NCBI RefSeq assembly: GCF_050003625.1
Contig: NC_134398.1
Coordinates: 93,005,248-93,069,247, forward strand
DNA length: 64,000 nt
Reading direction: 5' to 3'
From: Haematobia irritans
Lineage: Eukaryota; Arthropoda; Insecta; Diptera; Muscidae
A model generated the notes under the pieces. It saw only the letters and a list, made by a program, of their open reading frames with translations, made no database searches and had not been told where the DNA came from. Every line of letters begins with the position of its first letter. Position 1 is the stretch's first letter. The translations under genes were made by a program, and so were the position numbers. Positions 11,366-24,455 of this stretch are shown piece after piece.

Positions 11366-12866
11366 CTCAAGTGGTAGCTGAAATTCGAACAAATACAGAT
11401 TCTCCATCTTTTCTCATAGCTATCCATATCCTATGTCATTAAAAGATGAGGTTGAGTCGCAAGTTCAAACCCTTCTTCAAGATGGGATAATTAGACCTTC
11501 ACGATCACCATACAATTCACCTGTATGGATTGTGCCAAAAAAATTGGATGCTTCTGGAGAAAAAAAATTTAGGCTTGTCATAGATTATAGAAAATTAAAT
11601 TTGGTAACGATACCAGATGCCTACCCAATTCCAAATATAAACGATGTCCTAGCTCAATTAGGTGAAAGTAAATTCTTTTCTATATTGGACTTAAAAAGCG
11701 GATTCCACCAAATCCCTCTCAAAGAAACCGATATAGAAAAAACCGCTTTTTCCATTAATAATGGCAAATACGAGTTCACTCGTCTCCCATTTGGACTCAA
11801 AAACGCGCCAGCAATATTTCAGAGAGCTCTCGACGATATATTACGAGAACACATCGGAAAAAGGTGTTTCGTCTACATAGACGACATTATAATTTTTAGC
11901 AAAGATGAAGAGACACATTTCAAGGACATTGAAATCATATTCAAAACACTCCAGACAGCCAATATGAAAGTCCAAATAGATAAATGCGAATTTCTGAAAT
12001 CTGAAGTTGAATTTTTAGGATTCGTAATATCTAACGAAGGTATCAAAACCAATCTTAAACGGGTCGAAGCAATATCACAAATTCCTCCACCCAAAACCTT
12101 GAAACAACTCAGATCATTTTTAGGTATGACCAATTTTTATAGAAATTTTATACAAGATTACGCAAAACTTGCAAAGCCACTAACCATGCTATAAGGAGGT
12201 GAATTTGGACGTATACCGAAGAATAGTTCCGCTAAAATTTCTATTAAACTGAATGATAATGCGTTGAGTGCATTTTTCAAACTACGTAGGACTCTCATGA
12301 ATGAACTAATCTTGGCGTACCCCGATTATACAAAGGAATTCCAACTTACCACCGATGCCTCCAAATACGCTATTGGAGCTGTTTTATCTCAAAACAACAA
12401 ACCCATTACATTTATATTACGGACTCTTACAAAGGCTGAGGAAAACTACGCGACTAACGAGAAGGAAATGTTTGGAATAATTTGGGCATTGACTTCTCTT
12501 AGGAATTATCTTTATGGTAGGTCAAAGGTAAAAATCTTTAGTGACCACCAACCCCTTACATACGCACTCAGTAATAAAAATAATAACCCTAAATTGAAAA
12601 GATGGAAAGCTATATTAGAAGAATATAATTACGAAATGCATAATAAACCTGGAAGGTCGAATCAAGTCGCAGACGCATTATCGAGACTACCGCAGGTAAA
12701 TCAGATTAATATGCTTTCTGATACGGTACATAGTGAAGATAGTTCTCCGGAACGGCTAATACAAATTGCAAATGAACCCATTAACGTGTTTAAAAATCAA
12801 ATATTTCTCAAAATAGGCGAATCTTCATATCAGTTTCAAATAATTTTCCCTACATATCATAGACAT
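11366..12866 (+). pseudogene. Gypsy pol: reverse transcriptase and RNase H
   Basis: RT (11433-12194) has the expected blocks: SPVWIVPKK, VIDYRKLN, LDLKSGFHQIPL, LPFGLKNAP and the catalytic YIDD at about 11875-11886, then the thumb FLGMTNFYRNFI. An in-frame TAA at 12192 splits it from RNase H (12264-12866), which shows TTDASKYAIGAVLSQ, a catalytic E in ENYATNEKE and SDHQPLTYAL. Both parts are in the same frame, so one nonsense change explains the break. The block is cut at 12866 by a BEL/Pao LTR. Start residues before 11433 are also coding but shifted by a small indel near 11405-11415. Confidence 0.92.
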
Positions 12867-13386
12867 TGTTGAAGCGAGTTCAACAAGCTTCGAATGGAAG
12901 ACGTCATTCAGTCCTATGTTAAAATGTGCTTACGAAGAGCGCCAACGGATTCGCTCCAAGAAATCATATTTTCTCTTAGTCTTTACTCTTTGTTTATTAA
13001 TTTTTACTTTCGTTTTATTAATGTTTTCAGAGAGTTATGATTTCATTTTTTTCTTTACTATTTATCATTTTCTACTTATGACATATCATCCTATTTTTCG
13101 TTAAGTTTTACCGTTTGTTCCCTAACGGCTTAGTTTAATATATTTTATGTTTAGTTATGATTTGCAACTCTAAAGAATAGGTCACGAAGACCTCAATAAA
13201 TGAATTTGTAAAATTGTAACTCCGACTCTTTGATTTGCGATAAGGGTTAGGCCACGCGCGCCCAACGACGTGTGTGAACAAAATTACTACGATTTCTAGT
13301 CCATCTACGTGTGGGCAGAAATCCAAAGCAAAAGAAACTGTAAGCCCTTTCAATCTATAACGCGTAGGTTGAAAGGCAAGTAAACA
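12867..13386 (+). repeat. 5' LTR of BEL/Pao element 1
   Basis: It starts TGTTG and ends ...AAACA. A polyadenylation hexamer AATAAA is present in CTCAATAAATG at about 13195. The sequence just after the LTR (TATGGTCCATTCGAGCC) has a TGG two bases in, as expected of a primer-binding site, but I could not match it to a tRNA. Confidence 0.93.
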
Positions 13387-15841
13387 TATGGTCCATTCGA
13401 GCCTCCTAATTGGATATTGGGAGAAGGAACAACCAGGAGCAACCGTAGCTCAACAAAGTACCAGTGAAAAATTCATACATTGGGTACAAAACGATTCTCG
13501 ACCGAGAATATAAAAGGCGACTCCAACGAGGAGAGAAACATCATCATCACCAGCGAACTTCATCATCATCATCAAAAAGTGGTAAAGAATAGATTGGGTA
13601 AGTGCAAATGTGTTAGTGGTTCGTGGTGTGATCAAAAGAAATCAGTGAATGTCAACGCTGTCATCTCGCGCAAATAAAACGTATACAAAAATACGAAAAA
13701 CGATAATAAAATTCAAAAATTTCGTTTAAAAAACATTGTGTTTGGCCTTTCAGATTATGTTGCTTAGTGTGAACAGGCCCTAAAATACATAAAATTCAAA
13801 AACAGTGCTATAAAAATTTGAGACAAACTCAAACGTCAAAATAATTACAAGAAAAAGTGTAAAAAAGGAGACAAAGGGTAACATCGAAAACTCCAAAAAC
13901 AAAAAACAAAAAAAAGAAAAACTGAACGAAACATCAATTCTGTGCATACAAAAGTTCAAAAAAAAATGGAAAGCAACAAATGTCCAATAATTTCTGCATA
14001 GAATAAACGAGAATAATTGCAAGTGTGCGTTTAATTCGGTGCATGTAATACAAAAACAACATACCCGCATACTCTTTTGCGAGAAAAAAGAAGAAAATAA
14101 AAATAAAACAACAACAACGTTTGTCTACGGGATAATAAAAAACGTCAAAAGTTGTTCAAAATATATTCCGTGCTACAATAACAATTTTCTCACAGTTTGT
14201 AATTACCAGATTGACAATTTCAACGATTTAAAATTTTAACGGTCATTCAGTGGTAACATTCCATCAATTTTCCTTAAGACATTGATCCCTACTGGGTAAC
14301 TTGTTGATCATATGACAGTTGATAATTGGCACAAATGTCATACGTCAAACTAACTGGTATAGTAAAGAAACACAAGTGACCGGCGGTAAAAAACGTATTA
14401 ATTCTTCGCGAAAGTTTTTAATTAAAAAAAAAATAAAAAAGAACGTAAAACAATTTAGAAACGGTTTCACATAAACAAAAAGTGAAAGAAAATAAAGTAA
14501 GTAATTAAATAAAAGTGTGGTGACATTAAAATAAAGGCAAAAAGAACGAAAATAAACGGTAAAAATTTTTTTGCCTTACAATAGTGGTAGTGTGTGTGTG
14601 AAAAAAAATTATTGGAACAAAAAGGAAAACAAGTAATAGTGACAATAAAAATAGAAAGGAAAAAAATAAGAAAATAAATAATTAAACCGACATATGAATA
14701 TTGGAATTATTATATTAAAATAATTTTACAAAATCATCGAGAAAAAAAGGTAAAAAAGGAACCAAAAAATTGTTTTCAAAGTACCGCTATAATAGTGTTG
14801 CCGTGATAGTGGAAAATTGTTACCCGTGGGAAAAAGTGCCAAATTATATAGAGTTACCCTACCTTCAGGGAATTTTCCTCCGCGGGCAGAATAAAAAATC
14901 CCAGATACAAAAAAAAAATAAATAAACAATAAACTAAAGGTGTAAAAAGTGAAAATTAGAACAACAGCGGTATAGAGAATAAATGCAACGACTTTGAAAG
15001 AAGAAAAATAAATTAAATATTTTTCACAAAATTTAATTAAAAATTAATTTGATTAAAAACAATTGTGCAGTGAAAAATAAAATAAATTTTGGGTTGCATA
15101 AATAATAATGTCACAGCGGAGGTAATTTCCTTCGCGGTTCCAGAGACACATCCAGCAAAAATTATTCGGTGAGTCGTTCCAATTTATTTTTCTTGGAAAA
15201 TTTTCAAAATATTGGCCAGAAACGACTGCGGACAAGAAAAATACAGATGATCTTGGTGGCAGAGAAATATTTTGAAAATTTTGAGCCCCTGTACAAGATA
15301 CATATACACTTGGAAAATTTGTCATTTCACATAACGTTGTTCCAACTTAACAAATTCATACGATTGAGTCATCGCGACCAAGGACAATAAAAAACACTAC
15401 GTATGCACAAAACAATATAGCATTGCCACTTAATTTTTTCCCAGAACATCCGCGAGGGATTCAACAAAATTACATACAATTCTACGAATTTTCAACATTT
15501 TGTCCTTTTTCTACTGTTTTTCGTGTAAAAACGTATTAATAATAGATTCGGTGAGGTTTTAGCCTGAATGATTTAAGGAAGTCATTCAACAATATTTACC
15601 GATAGTTTAGCGGTCACAATATATTTATATTCAAAATATATTTACATTCAATAACATTTGTGGTCAATTGTACAGTCCAAATACATTTATTGCGATTGAT
15701 TTTTGATATATTGGCGAATCCTTTTTCGTAAGCGAAAAATTCTTCGAGAAATTACACTCCAAAATTAATTCTTCGCGATCCAGAAACGTATAATTTCTTT
15801 TTTGGTGTTGCTCAAGTAGCTGTAAATAATCATACAGAAAG
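13387..15841 (+). other. Long A-rich leader of BEL/Pao element 1
   Basis: This 2.45-kb stretch lies between the 5' LTR and gag. From about 13780 to 15060 the plus strand is extremely A-rich with few pyrimidine runs. No protein homology is visible in any frame. A (CAT)n-like run occurs at about 13540-13575. BEL elements usually have leaders of a few hundred bases, so this is unusually long; it may be a family feature or acquired sequence. Confidence 0.6.
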
Positions 15842-17348
15842 ATGGCTACGCGTCGAAGATTTCTTTTTAATCATAATCAGATCGTGACATTCTGCCAGGA
15901 ACTTGAAACTCAAAAGGCAGAGACACTGTCGGTTCAGTTGCTAGAAATTAAAGATTTGGAGTTAGAAAGAAGATGGCCACAGCTAGTTACGAGTTATGAG
16001 GCATTAATATTAGAGGATGACAAAGAGGAACATGATTATAATGACGTTAATGACCAAAAGTTTGAAGAAGCTTGTGCTAAATATCAAAAATGCAAAGAAA
16101 GCATAATGATAGCTATTTGTTCTAAAACAAATAGTCAACAGGAAAATAGTGTCGATCATATTCCGGCACAACGAAGTGCGCCTTCTCTCAAATTGCCGCC
16201 CTGCGATACTCCGCCTTTCGAGGGGGGATACTCTAAATGGCCAGCATTTAGAGACATTTTTTCTGCTGTGTTTGGAAATCATCCACATTTATCCCCAGCT
16301 CAGAAGCTGTATCACCTTCGCGGTAAAACTCGAGGGGAAGCGAATGATATTGTAAAGAAATTTGAATTAACCGACGCAAATTTCAATTTAGCGTGGGAGG
16401 CATTAAAGAATCGCTACGAAAATAAGCGCATATTGGTGAATCAACAAATGAAAAAGCTTTTTTCGATTCAATCTGTTTCAAACGAGTCACCAAAGTCAAT
16501 TCGACAAATTCAAAGCGCGATTAACGATAGTCTGGCTATTTTCAAGTCTTATGACATACCCGTCGATAATTGGGATCCTATCCTCATACATATTGTCTCT
16601 TCTAAAATTCCCGACGACACGTTACGAGCCTGGGAAGATTCTTTGTGAAACCACAAAGAATTGCCTTCGTGGCATCAAATGGATACGTTCCTCCCAAATA
16701 GAATTGAAAAGTTGGAAACTGTTTTGGATTTCCGAAAACCCTACGCTAGGGAAGATCAAAACTCCAAGTGCAAATTATCTCACGCACAACAAATTCCAAA
16801 CTCCAGTTGCAAGAACTGCAACCAAAATCACTGGCTTACGTCTTGTAAATATTTCAAAGCCTTATCGCCGAAAGATCGTAATGAGTACGCTAAGTCCAAT
16901 AAGGTTTGTTTAAATTGTCTTTCACCAAATCATACTAAATTGGATTGCAGAAGTAACAGACGGTGTAATAGATGCAATAAAATGCATCACACAATGTTGC
17001 ATCTCGAGTTCAACCGCAACCATCCACGTGAAAGTAGCCAAGATCAGGAACCACGTAACCAATTACAACAAGAAATACCTGGTGGATCAAGTGAGCCACA
17101 GGAAGAAGTAGAAGATGAAACTAATATTCAATTTTCACAGATCGGAGGGAACACATTCTTACCAACAGCCCGAGTAATTGTAGAACATCAGGGGAAATCG
17201 ATTGACACTAGAGCACTTCTAGACACTGGGTCGGAGAGCAGTTTCGTCTCACAACGGATACAAGAAAAACTAGGTCTACCAATAAAATCCCATACTACTA
17301 AAATTTCAGGATTAGCAAACAAACTAATTGAAAAAAGTAGAAGCAAAT
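15842..17348 (+). pseudogene. BEL/Pao gag and protease
   Basis: One frame runs from ATG 15842. The N-terminal capsid region (DUF1759-like) has the family motif LPPCDTPPFEGGYSKWPAF, followed by W, R and K-rich helices and WEDSL. An in-frame TGA at 16646-16648 interrupts it. After that come zinc-binding C/H clusters (CKNCNQNHWLTSC, CLNCLSPNHTKLDC, CNRCNKMHHTMLH) at about 16810-17000 and the aspartic protease core ALLDTGSESSF at about 17215. A second TGA lies at 17348. Both stops fit CGA-to-TGA transitions, consistent with decay of a single polyprotein frame. Confidence 0.9.
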
Positions 17349-17350
17349 GA

Positions 17351-18372
17351 TTATTAACATTAAAAACTGCAAAATCAGAATTTTGCATAGATATCCACGC
17401 GATAGTGGTGTCACAGCCAGCGTGTGTCCATTCAACACGACTAACTAGTAACGAAATTCTCAGAGAAGTAACGCAATTGGATCTTGCTGATCCTCTTTTC
17501 TACGAGAAAGGACCTATAGACATAATTATTGGAAGTAATTACCTTCCCGCCATAAATAAATCTGGTATCATCACACAAATAGGAAATTGTATAGAAGCCC
17601 GAGAGTCCCAGTTCGGATGGTATCTCTCAGGACCTACGATTCCAACACATATTAATACATCTGCAAAAAGAGCGTCCCCATCACAAAATACAAGTTCACA
17701 GGAGCTTCCACAACCAATTTCACACATACGAGAAAGTCCTACCGATTTACCCTCCAAGCACTCAAACGAAGAGTATAATCAACGAACGATAAATGGTTCA
17801 TATTTATCACAATTAGAAGCCCGACTTCCCATCCATAAAGAAAATATTGAGTTTTTGCAACAAATAAATTTCGATCAATATCAACCTGATACATTCACAA
17901 AAACTAAAAATGAATCTACTACATTCCCCGCGAAAACAACGAAATACGTTTCACCAAATACGATTCAACCACAAACGTGTAAGAAATCATTGAAGACGAA
18001 TTGTAATTATATCGCCCATCGATGGAAATATAAAAAGCATATTCACACGAATAAACGAAATAAAACTACATTGAACAAACATACCACTAATAACTACGAA
18101 AACCCGCCGCTAAAAAATAATATATCAGTACGAACTTACAGTCCACAACATCGAACATGCCTACATTGGCATAATCCACCTCGCATTCCGATCATCCACC
18201 CTGAACCATTCGCATATTTGTATGTACTTCTTTTTATTCTTTATTTACAGGCGAATAGAAGAAGAACCAACAAGCGGGAATATCGAATCGGAGCGAAGGG
18301 TGACATCGAATCACTTCCCAAGTGCACATGTAATCAAAAGCCGAACTCGTTCCTCAGCCCGAGGCGGGAGTA
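17351..18372 (+). pseudogene. Remnant of BEL/Pao pol after protease, RT and integrase deleted
   Basis: The same frame continues after the TGA (protease C-terminal region with IDIIIGSNYLP at about 17518) and stays open into the 3' LTR, but no reverse transcriptase, RNase H or integrase motif appears. From about 17900 on the translation is low-complexity (K, T, N, H), and from about 18190 it should be 3' non-coding. A purine tract (GAGGCGGGAGTA, 18361-18372) immediately precedes the LTR and is the polypurine tract. Confidence 0.75.
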
Positions 18373-18892
18373 TGTTGAAGCGAGTTCAACAAGCTTCGAA
18401 TGGAAGACGTCATTCAGTCCTATGTTAAAATGTGCTTACGAAGAGCGCCAACGGATTCGCTCCAAGAAATCATATTTTCTCTTAGTCTTTACTCTTTGTT
18501 TATTAATTTTTATTTTCGTTTTATTAATGTTTTCAGAGAGTTATGATTTCATTTTTTTCTTTACTATTTATCATTTTCTACTTATGACATATCATCCTAT
18601 TTTTCGTTAAGTTTTACCGTTTGTTCCCTAACGGCTTAGTTTAATATATTTTATGTTTAGTTATGATTTGCAACTCTAAAGAATAGGTCACGAAGACCTC
18701 AATAAATGAATTTGTAAAATTGTAACTCCGACTCTTTGATTTGCGATAAGGGTTAGGCCACGCGCGCCCAACGACGTGTGTGAACAAAATTACTACGATT
18801 TCTAGTCCATCTACGTGTGGACAGAAATCCAAAACAAAAGAAACTCGAAGCCCTTTCAATCTATAACGCGTAGGTTGAAAGGCAAGTAAACA
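18373..18892 (+). repeat. 3' LTR of BEL/Pao element 1
   Basis: It is colinear with 12867-13386 over all 520 bp with about five substitutions, mostly in the last 80 bp. It is followed by the GACAT duplication at 18893-18897. Confidence 0.95.
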
Positions 18893-18897
18893 GACAT

Positions 18898-20025
18898 ATA
18901 ATAACAGAAAGAGAATTTACTGATCAAATCATTATAGACACATTCAAAAGATATTTAAATCCTTCAGTAATAAATGGACTAAATACCGAGGAATCAATAT
19001 TAGGAAAAATACAGGAAATTTATCCAATACATTTCTCCAATTATAGAATCCGTTTTGCTAGAAATTTTGTGACCGATTTAACGGATCAGATTGAACAAGA
19101 AACAGAAATCATTAATGAACACAGAAGAGCGCATAGAAACTCCAGAGAAAATAAATACCAATTATTGAGAAGAGTCTATTTCCCAAAAATGCAGGAAAAA
19201 ATAGAGCGAGTGGTAAAACAGTGTACGGTTTGCAAAGAGCAAAAGTATGATAGACATCCTAACAATCCTATTTTACAAAATACTCCGATACCATTGTATC
19301 CTGGACATATAGTTCACATTGATATTTATCACTCAAATAGGAGAGTAATACTCACCGCGATTGATAAATTTTCAAAATTTGCGCAGGCAAAGATTATTAA
19401 CTCCAGGGCAACGGAGGACATTCGTCAACCATTACGTGAAATCTTAATTAATTTCGGAGTTCCCGAAAAAATAGTTGTGGACAATGAAAAGTCGTTAAGT
19501 TCCGCACCTGTTTTACACATGTTACAGGACCAATTGGGTATAGAAATTTTTAAGGCTCCACCATACTCCAGCACCGTTAATGGTCAAATCGAAAGATTCC
19601 ACTCGACACTATCTGAAATAATTAGATGTGTAAAGAGTGAGAGGATTCACTATACTTTCGAGGATCTTATTGATAGATCGATTTTGAAATACAACTATTC
19701 TATACACTCTACTACAAAACGAAGACCCGTAGACCTATTTTTTGGTAGAGAGGTTTCAACTGACACAGACAGACTAAATAATATACGAACTGAAACGATA
19801 AAAAGACTTAAAGACAAACAGGACTCCGACCTACAATATCACAACAAGACAAAAAAACCTTTCAAACAATATGTGACTGGGGATATCATATATGTAAAGA
19901 CAAATAAAAGAATCGGAAATAAATTATCTCCAAGATATAGGAAAGAGGTTGTAAGAGAAAATAAATCTAGTACAATAATTACTGAAAGCGGACGGATAAT
20001 TCACAAAAAATTAATAAGAAATTAA
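18898..20025 (+). CDS. Gypsy pol: integrase (fragment of the left provirus)
   Basis: This is the strand-transfer enzyme of the errantivirus-like element. The frame is open from 18898 (the base after the BEL target duplication) to TAA at 20023, about 375 codons. The zinc-binding HHCC domain is present (HRRAH ... CTVCKEQK), then the catalytic D in HIDIYH, D in VVDNEKS and E in NGQIERFHSTL, then a basic C-terminal region. No stop or frameshift is seen here, unlike the rest of the provirus. It is no longer connected to a promoter or to the rest of pol. Confidence 0.9.
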   Translation: MITEREFTDQIIIDTFKRYLNPSVINGLNTEESILGKIQEIYPIHFSNYRIRFARNFVTDLTDQIEQETEIINEHRRAHRNSRENKYQLLRRVYFPKMQEKIERVVKQCTVCKEQKYDRHPNNPILQNTPIPLYPGHIVHIDIYHSNRRVILTAIDKFSKFAQAKIINSRATEDIRQPLREILINFGVPEKIVVDNEKSLSSAPVLHMLQDQLGIEIFKAPPYSSTVNGQIERFHSTLSEIIRCVKSERIHYTFEDLIDRSILKYNYSIHSTTKRRPVDLFFGREVSTDTDRLNNIRTETIKRLKDKQDSDLQYHNKTKKPFKQYVTGDIIYVKTNKRIGNKLSPRYRKEVVRENKSSTIITESGRIIHKKLIRN

Positions 20026-21515
20026 AATTTTTATTTTCGGATTACTTTTTATCACGATATGTACTGCTGAAATTCAGATAATGGAGTATTCAAACAGTAA
20101 ACTTATAACTATAGACGATGGGGAAGCATTTATACAGGACGGAATATTTCGACTAATCCATGTAATAGATATCGATAAATACGAGACATTGATACGAATG
20201 ACTGAAAGAGACATAAAAGACAGGATCCATCCAAACAACATGCTCTTGCCAATAGTTCAACACGAACTAGCGCAATCACTAAAGTCAGTAGAAAGATTAA
20301 GGACAACACATAAATCCAAAAGATCAATTGACTTATTAGGAACGGCATGGAAATGGATCGCCGGTTCCCCCGACCATAATGATCACTTACTACTTACAGA
20401 CAAAATCAATAATGCATTGACGAATAACAACAACCAAGTAATATTAAACGGAGCAATATTAGACAAACTAAAAGACGTGACAGACAGGATTAATTCCATT
20501 TCGAACATTACTGCAGAAGAGGACCGAAACATTTTGGCATTGAACTTAAAATATCGACTTGAAATTATAAATAAGGAACTCACAAACATAGAATACGCAA
20601 TACAATGGGCAAAATCAAACATTCCAAATTCATTCTTACTTTCGAACTCTGAAATGCATAGGATTAAAGATGTGTTAGACACAGACATTATTCCTTTCAT
20701 AGACTTGGAAGAAGTACTAGAGTTTGCACACGTCAAAATCGCATCAAATGGTAGTAATATCCTCTACATTATCAATTTTCCAACCGTTTTGAAAACCCCG
20801 TACAAAAAAATTATGATCCTTCCAGTAAAAATATTTGACACAATAACTAAACTTGATTTTAAATATGTATTACAAAATAAAAATAAAATGTATGGTATAA
20901 ACACTGTTTGAGAAAATCATAATAAAAAAACTATATGTAAAAAAGATAGCTTGACTGATCTAAGAAACGAAACTTGCGTATATGCGTTATAAAATAACAA
21001 AATTCCAAAATGTTCTCTAATAAACAATCAACATATTCCTGAAGTGCAGGAAATAAATACAAATTTATTATATTTAAATCAATTCCAAGGACAATTAATT
21101 GTGGATGGAAAGAATGTCCCACTAAACGGAACCTTTTTGGTCAAACATAATAATATTTCGATACAAATTGAAGATAAAACCTATTTTTCTAAAGAAATTT
21201 CATACTCCAAACCTCTACCCCCACTTTTTCAATTTAAAAAAAAATCCTATAGATACAAAACAAATACTTTCATTACAAAAGATAAAACAACTTCAAAATA
21301 ATAACACAGATCAAATAAAATTACTCAAGTCAGATGGATACATATTTTTCTATTCTTTTTCATTAATTTTATTACTCTTACCAATTTCAATAATAGTCTT
21401 TTTTATAATAAAACATATCATTGTCAAACCAAAGCACAATAATCAAAATTCCGAAATTACATTTAGAGACGTTCAAAATATGCTTGATAGTTCAAACGCG
21501 GACGTTCGAATTTAA
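20024..21515 (+). pseudogene. Errantivirus-like env
   Basis: This is an envelope glycoprotein remnant of the left provirus. A hydrophobic signal-like segment is encoded upstream of ATG 20081 (from about 20024, IFIFGLLFITIC), which fits expression from a spliced RNA. A basic cleavage site KSKR at about 20320 precedes a fusion-peptide-like stretch (SIDLLGTAWKWIAG). The first ORF stops at TGA 20909; a further TAA lies near 20989 in the same frame. A shift at the A-run near 21235-21245 leads to the membrane anchor (LILLLLPISIIVFFII) and short tail ending at 21515. The gene is broken at three or more points. Confidence 0.88.
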
Positions 21516-22252
<737 letters not shown>

Positions 22253-22254
22253 CA

Positions 22255-22572
22255 AGTAATTATTTGGTATTTTTAAAAAACAACCGGACATGCGACAGCA
22301 CGTCATACTTTATTGACTTAAAAATGGACACAAACAGTTTGCTTATTTTAATCATTAATCTAAACTTGAATTTGCTGCATTCCCTTTACACGTGTTGTTT
22401 ACTCGCCATTTCTCACAGTGAAATCCAATACTCGTCGTTGGCATATTAAATGCATTTATGAGAATACATTCGTCCAAACGTTCACATGCCAACTAAGCAG
22501 ATCATGTTGCAATATGAGGTGATGTCTGGACAGTGGTTCAATGAAAAATATTTGGTGTTAACTCCTCCCCCT
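22255..22572 (-). repeat. LTR of a second errantivirus-like element
   Basis: Read on the minus strand, a polypurine tract (AAAGGGGGAGG) at about 22573-22583 is followed by AGTTAACACC, a typical errantivirus LTR start. About 315 bases later the sequence meets the TA array, the known preferred target (TATA-like) of this group. The exact LTR end cannot be fixed without its partner. Confidence 0.7.
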
Positions 22573-22621
22573 TTAAATTTCATACGTCCCGTATGAACAT
22601 TGATTTGCACAAAAATTTTCC

Positions 22622-24080
22622 TCAGAAAAACGGGATGTTATTTTGACTTGTAAATCTTTTATTCCCTTTTGAAGGTGTTGGCTTGTCTTCGATATCGATT
22701 TGCGCTTCATTATTTCCTGTATTGCTTGCATCTTTTTTGTTTCTATATAGACGTATCAGGATTAACAAAATTAATATTACTAGTGTCACACCAAGAGCCA
22801 CGTTTATCCAAATGTTTATATGTTTGTCAAGCTTTAAGGATTCAATGGTTTTGATGTTATCGCTCGTGAGTGTTTTCATCATTTCTAATGACAAGGTCTC
22901 TTCCTGAAAATGGGATTCGTCAATTTGCAGCAGCGCTGGTAAAGGTTTTGATTTTACAATCTGTGTGGTTAGAAATGTTCTTCCGTCAATGTTGAGGCTT
23001 GTATTCGAGTGATGAATGAGAATGGTGCCGTTTAGGGAAATGGGGGAGTCATTGGCCATGATTTCTCCATTAAACTGATTAAGAAACAGCAATCCGTCTT
23101 CTATTTCTTCAACGGAGGGTATATGTTCATTGTTTGTTACCGTGCATGATGATGGCTTACTAGTTATTAATTTGGGAATACAACTCGATTCTGTTATGTT
23201 AACCATATCATTAAAGTTACAAATGTTTATATTGTCAAAATCATTACAATTCGTTTTTAGGCCGTATATTTGTTTATTACAAATTAAAATGTTACTGAAA
23301 TTTATTTTATAAATATTGTTTTGAAATCTTACAGGTTTAATGATGTTATTTCTACAATTTTCCTCATCTGTAGTAGGTATGCTTATGATATAGAGAAGTG
23401 TTTCTTGATTGGAAGCAATTGTTGGAAAATGGTATTTCGGATTTTTCGAATATCTCCTCAAATATTTTTATTTCTACATTGGAAAACACAACTGAATTCA
23501 CTATGTTGGCTTTCGCCCATTGGATGGCAAATTCTATATTTGCTAGTTCTTCTTGAATTATTTCCAACTTATAATTGAATTCAATTACCTTATCCAATGT
23601 TTGTTCTTCTTTAATTTGTTTTATTATTCTATTTGTTTCATTTGTAATTGTATTTAACTTTTCTATTGTTAATTGGTTTATAATGGCTTGATTATTATTA
23701 TTCTGTAACATGTTATTTATTTTTTGTGTTATTATTTCTAAATCATGGTGATCTGGTGTTCCAGCCAACCATTTCCAAGCACTGCCTAGCAAATCAATAG
23801 ATCGCTTAGGTCTAAGTTTTGGTTTTAAGCGGGATAGGCAGGATTTTATTCGGGATGTATAGTGGAGTAGGTAAGGAAATATTGGGTGGTGAATGTCAAT
23901 GTTTTTTCCAATTAGAGTTTCCATTGTTATAGCAACATCTTCATAATTTTTCAAATCAAACACGTGTACTAGCTTAAATGTTCCAGACGGGATTTTTGCT
24001 AGGCCAGCATCAATTGTAACCAATTTGGTGTTGCAATAGTCCAGTATTTGAATATTTCTGGCACAACTGCCTAGAATCTA
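22622..24080 (-). pseudogene. Errantivirus-like env (minus strand)
   Basis: This is related to, but clearly different from, the plus-strand env at 20024-21515. The N-terminal ORF (23364-24023, extended upstream in frame to about 24080) holds the cleavage motif RPKR followed by SIDLLGSAWKWLAG. A one-base frameshift near 23430 leads to the second ORF (22622-23461), which carries the ectodomain cysteines, a membrane anchor (VALGVTLVILILLILI) and a ~50-residue polar tail. One shift is the only visible lesion. Nothing of gag or pol is attached upstream. Confidence 0.88.
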
Positions 24081-24455
24081 TATAAACCTTCAACGAAAAT
24101 GCTTTTAATTTCTAATATGTTTCTTATGGACGACTCTTCCACTATGTGTCACTATTTACAAAAATATTAAACGATATTAAAATCGCCAAAAAAATAGTAA
24201 AACTGTTATTTTCGTGTTCGGAAGTGGTGCAAAATTGGCGCAGAAACGATGAATTTAAATTAATAGGACGGATGCCCACTATTTCAACTTGCACTGAATT
24301 TGCATCATTTTTAAGGTGTGATCCGAATTCAGTGTGAATTAAAAATTTTTGTGACATTTTCCCAAATAAATAATGTGAAATGGGAACGTTTGACCTAAAA
24401 TATTTTCAAAATTTCGCAATTTTTCTAGAATCGAAGTATTGGAAGTTCAGTTGAA
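24081..24455. other. No gene recognised
   Basis: A+T-rich sequence between the env remnant and the next element. An open stretch exists on the minus strand (24142-24357), but it has no recognisable domain. Confidence 0.5.

Larger units (their letters stand above)
12867..18892 (+). mobile_element. BEL/Pao LTR retrotransposon, internally deleted (TSD GACAT)
   Basis: Two 520-bp LTRs (12867-13386 and 18373-18892), beginning TGTTGAAG and ending GTAAACA, differ at about five positions (~1%). GACAT flanks both sides (12862-12866, 18893-18897), and excision restores the Gypsy pol frame. Between the LTRs are a 2.45-kb A-rich leader, gag and protease. Reverse transcriptase, RNase H and integrase are missing. 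It must have been mobilised by a complete relative. Confidence 0.95.

Noticed and set aside
18222..18260. Host 3' splice site (tttatttacag) before the BEL 3' LTR
   Set aside because: Lies in decayed pol or 3' non-coding sequence of the retroelement; no donor or exon context supports it.
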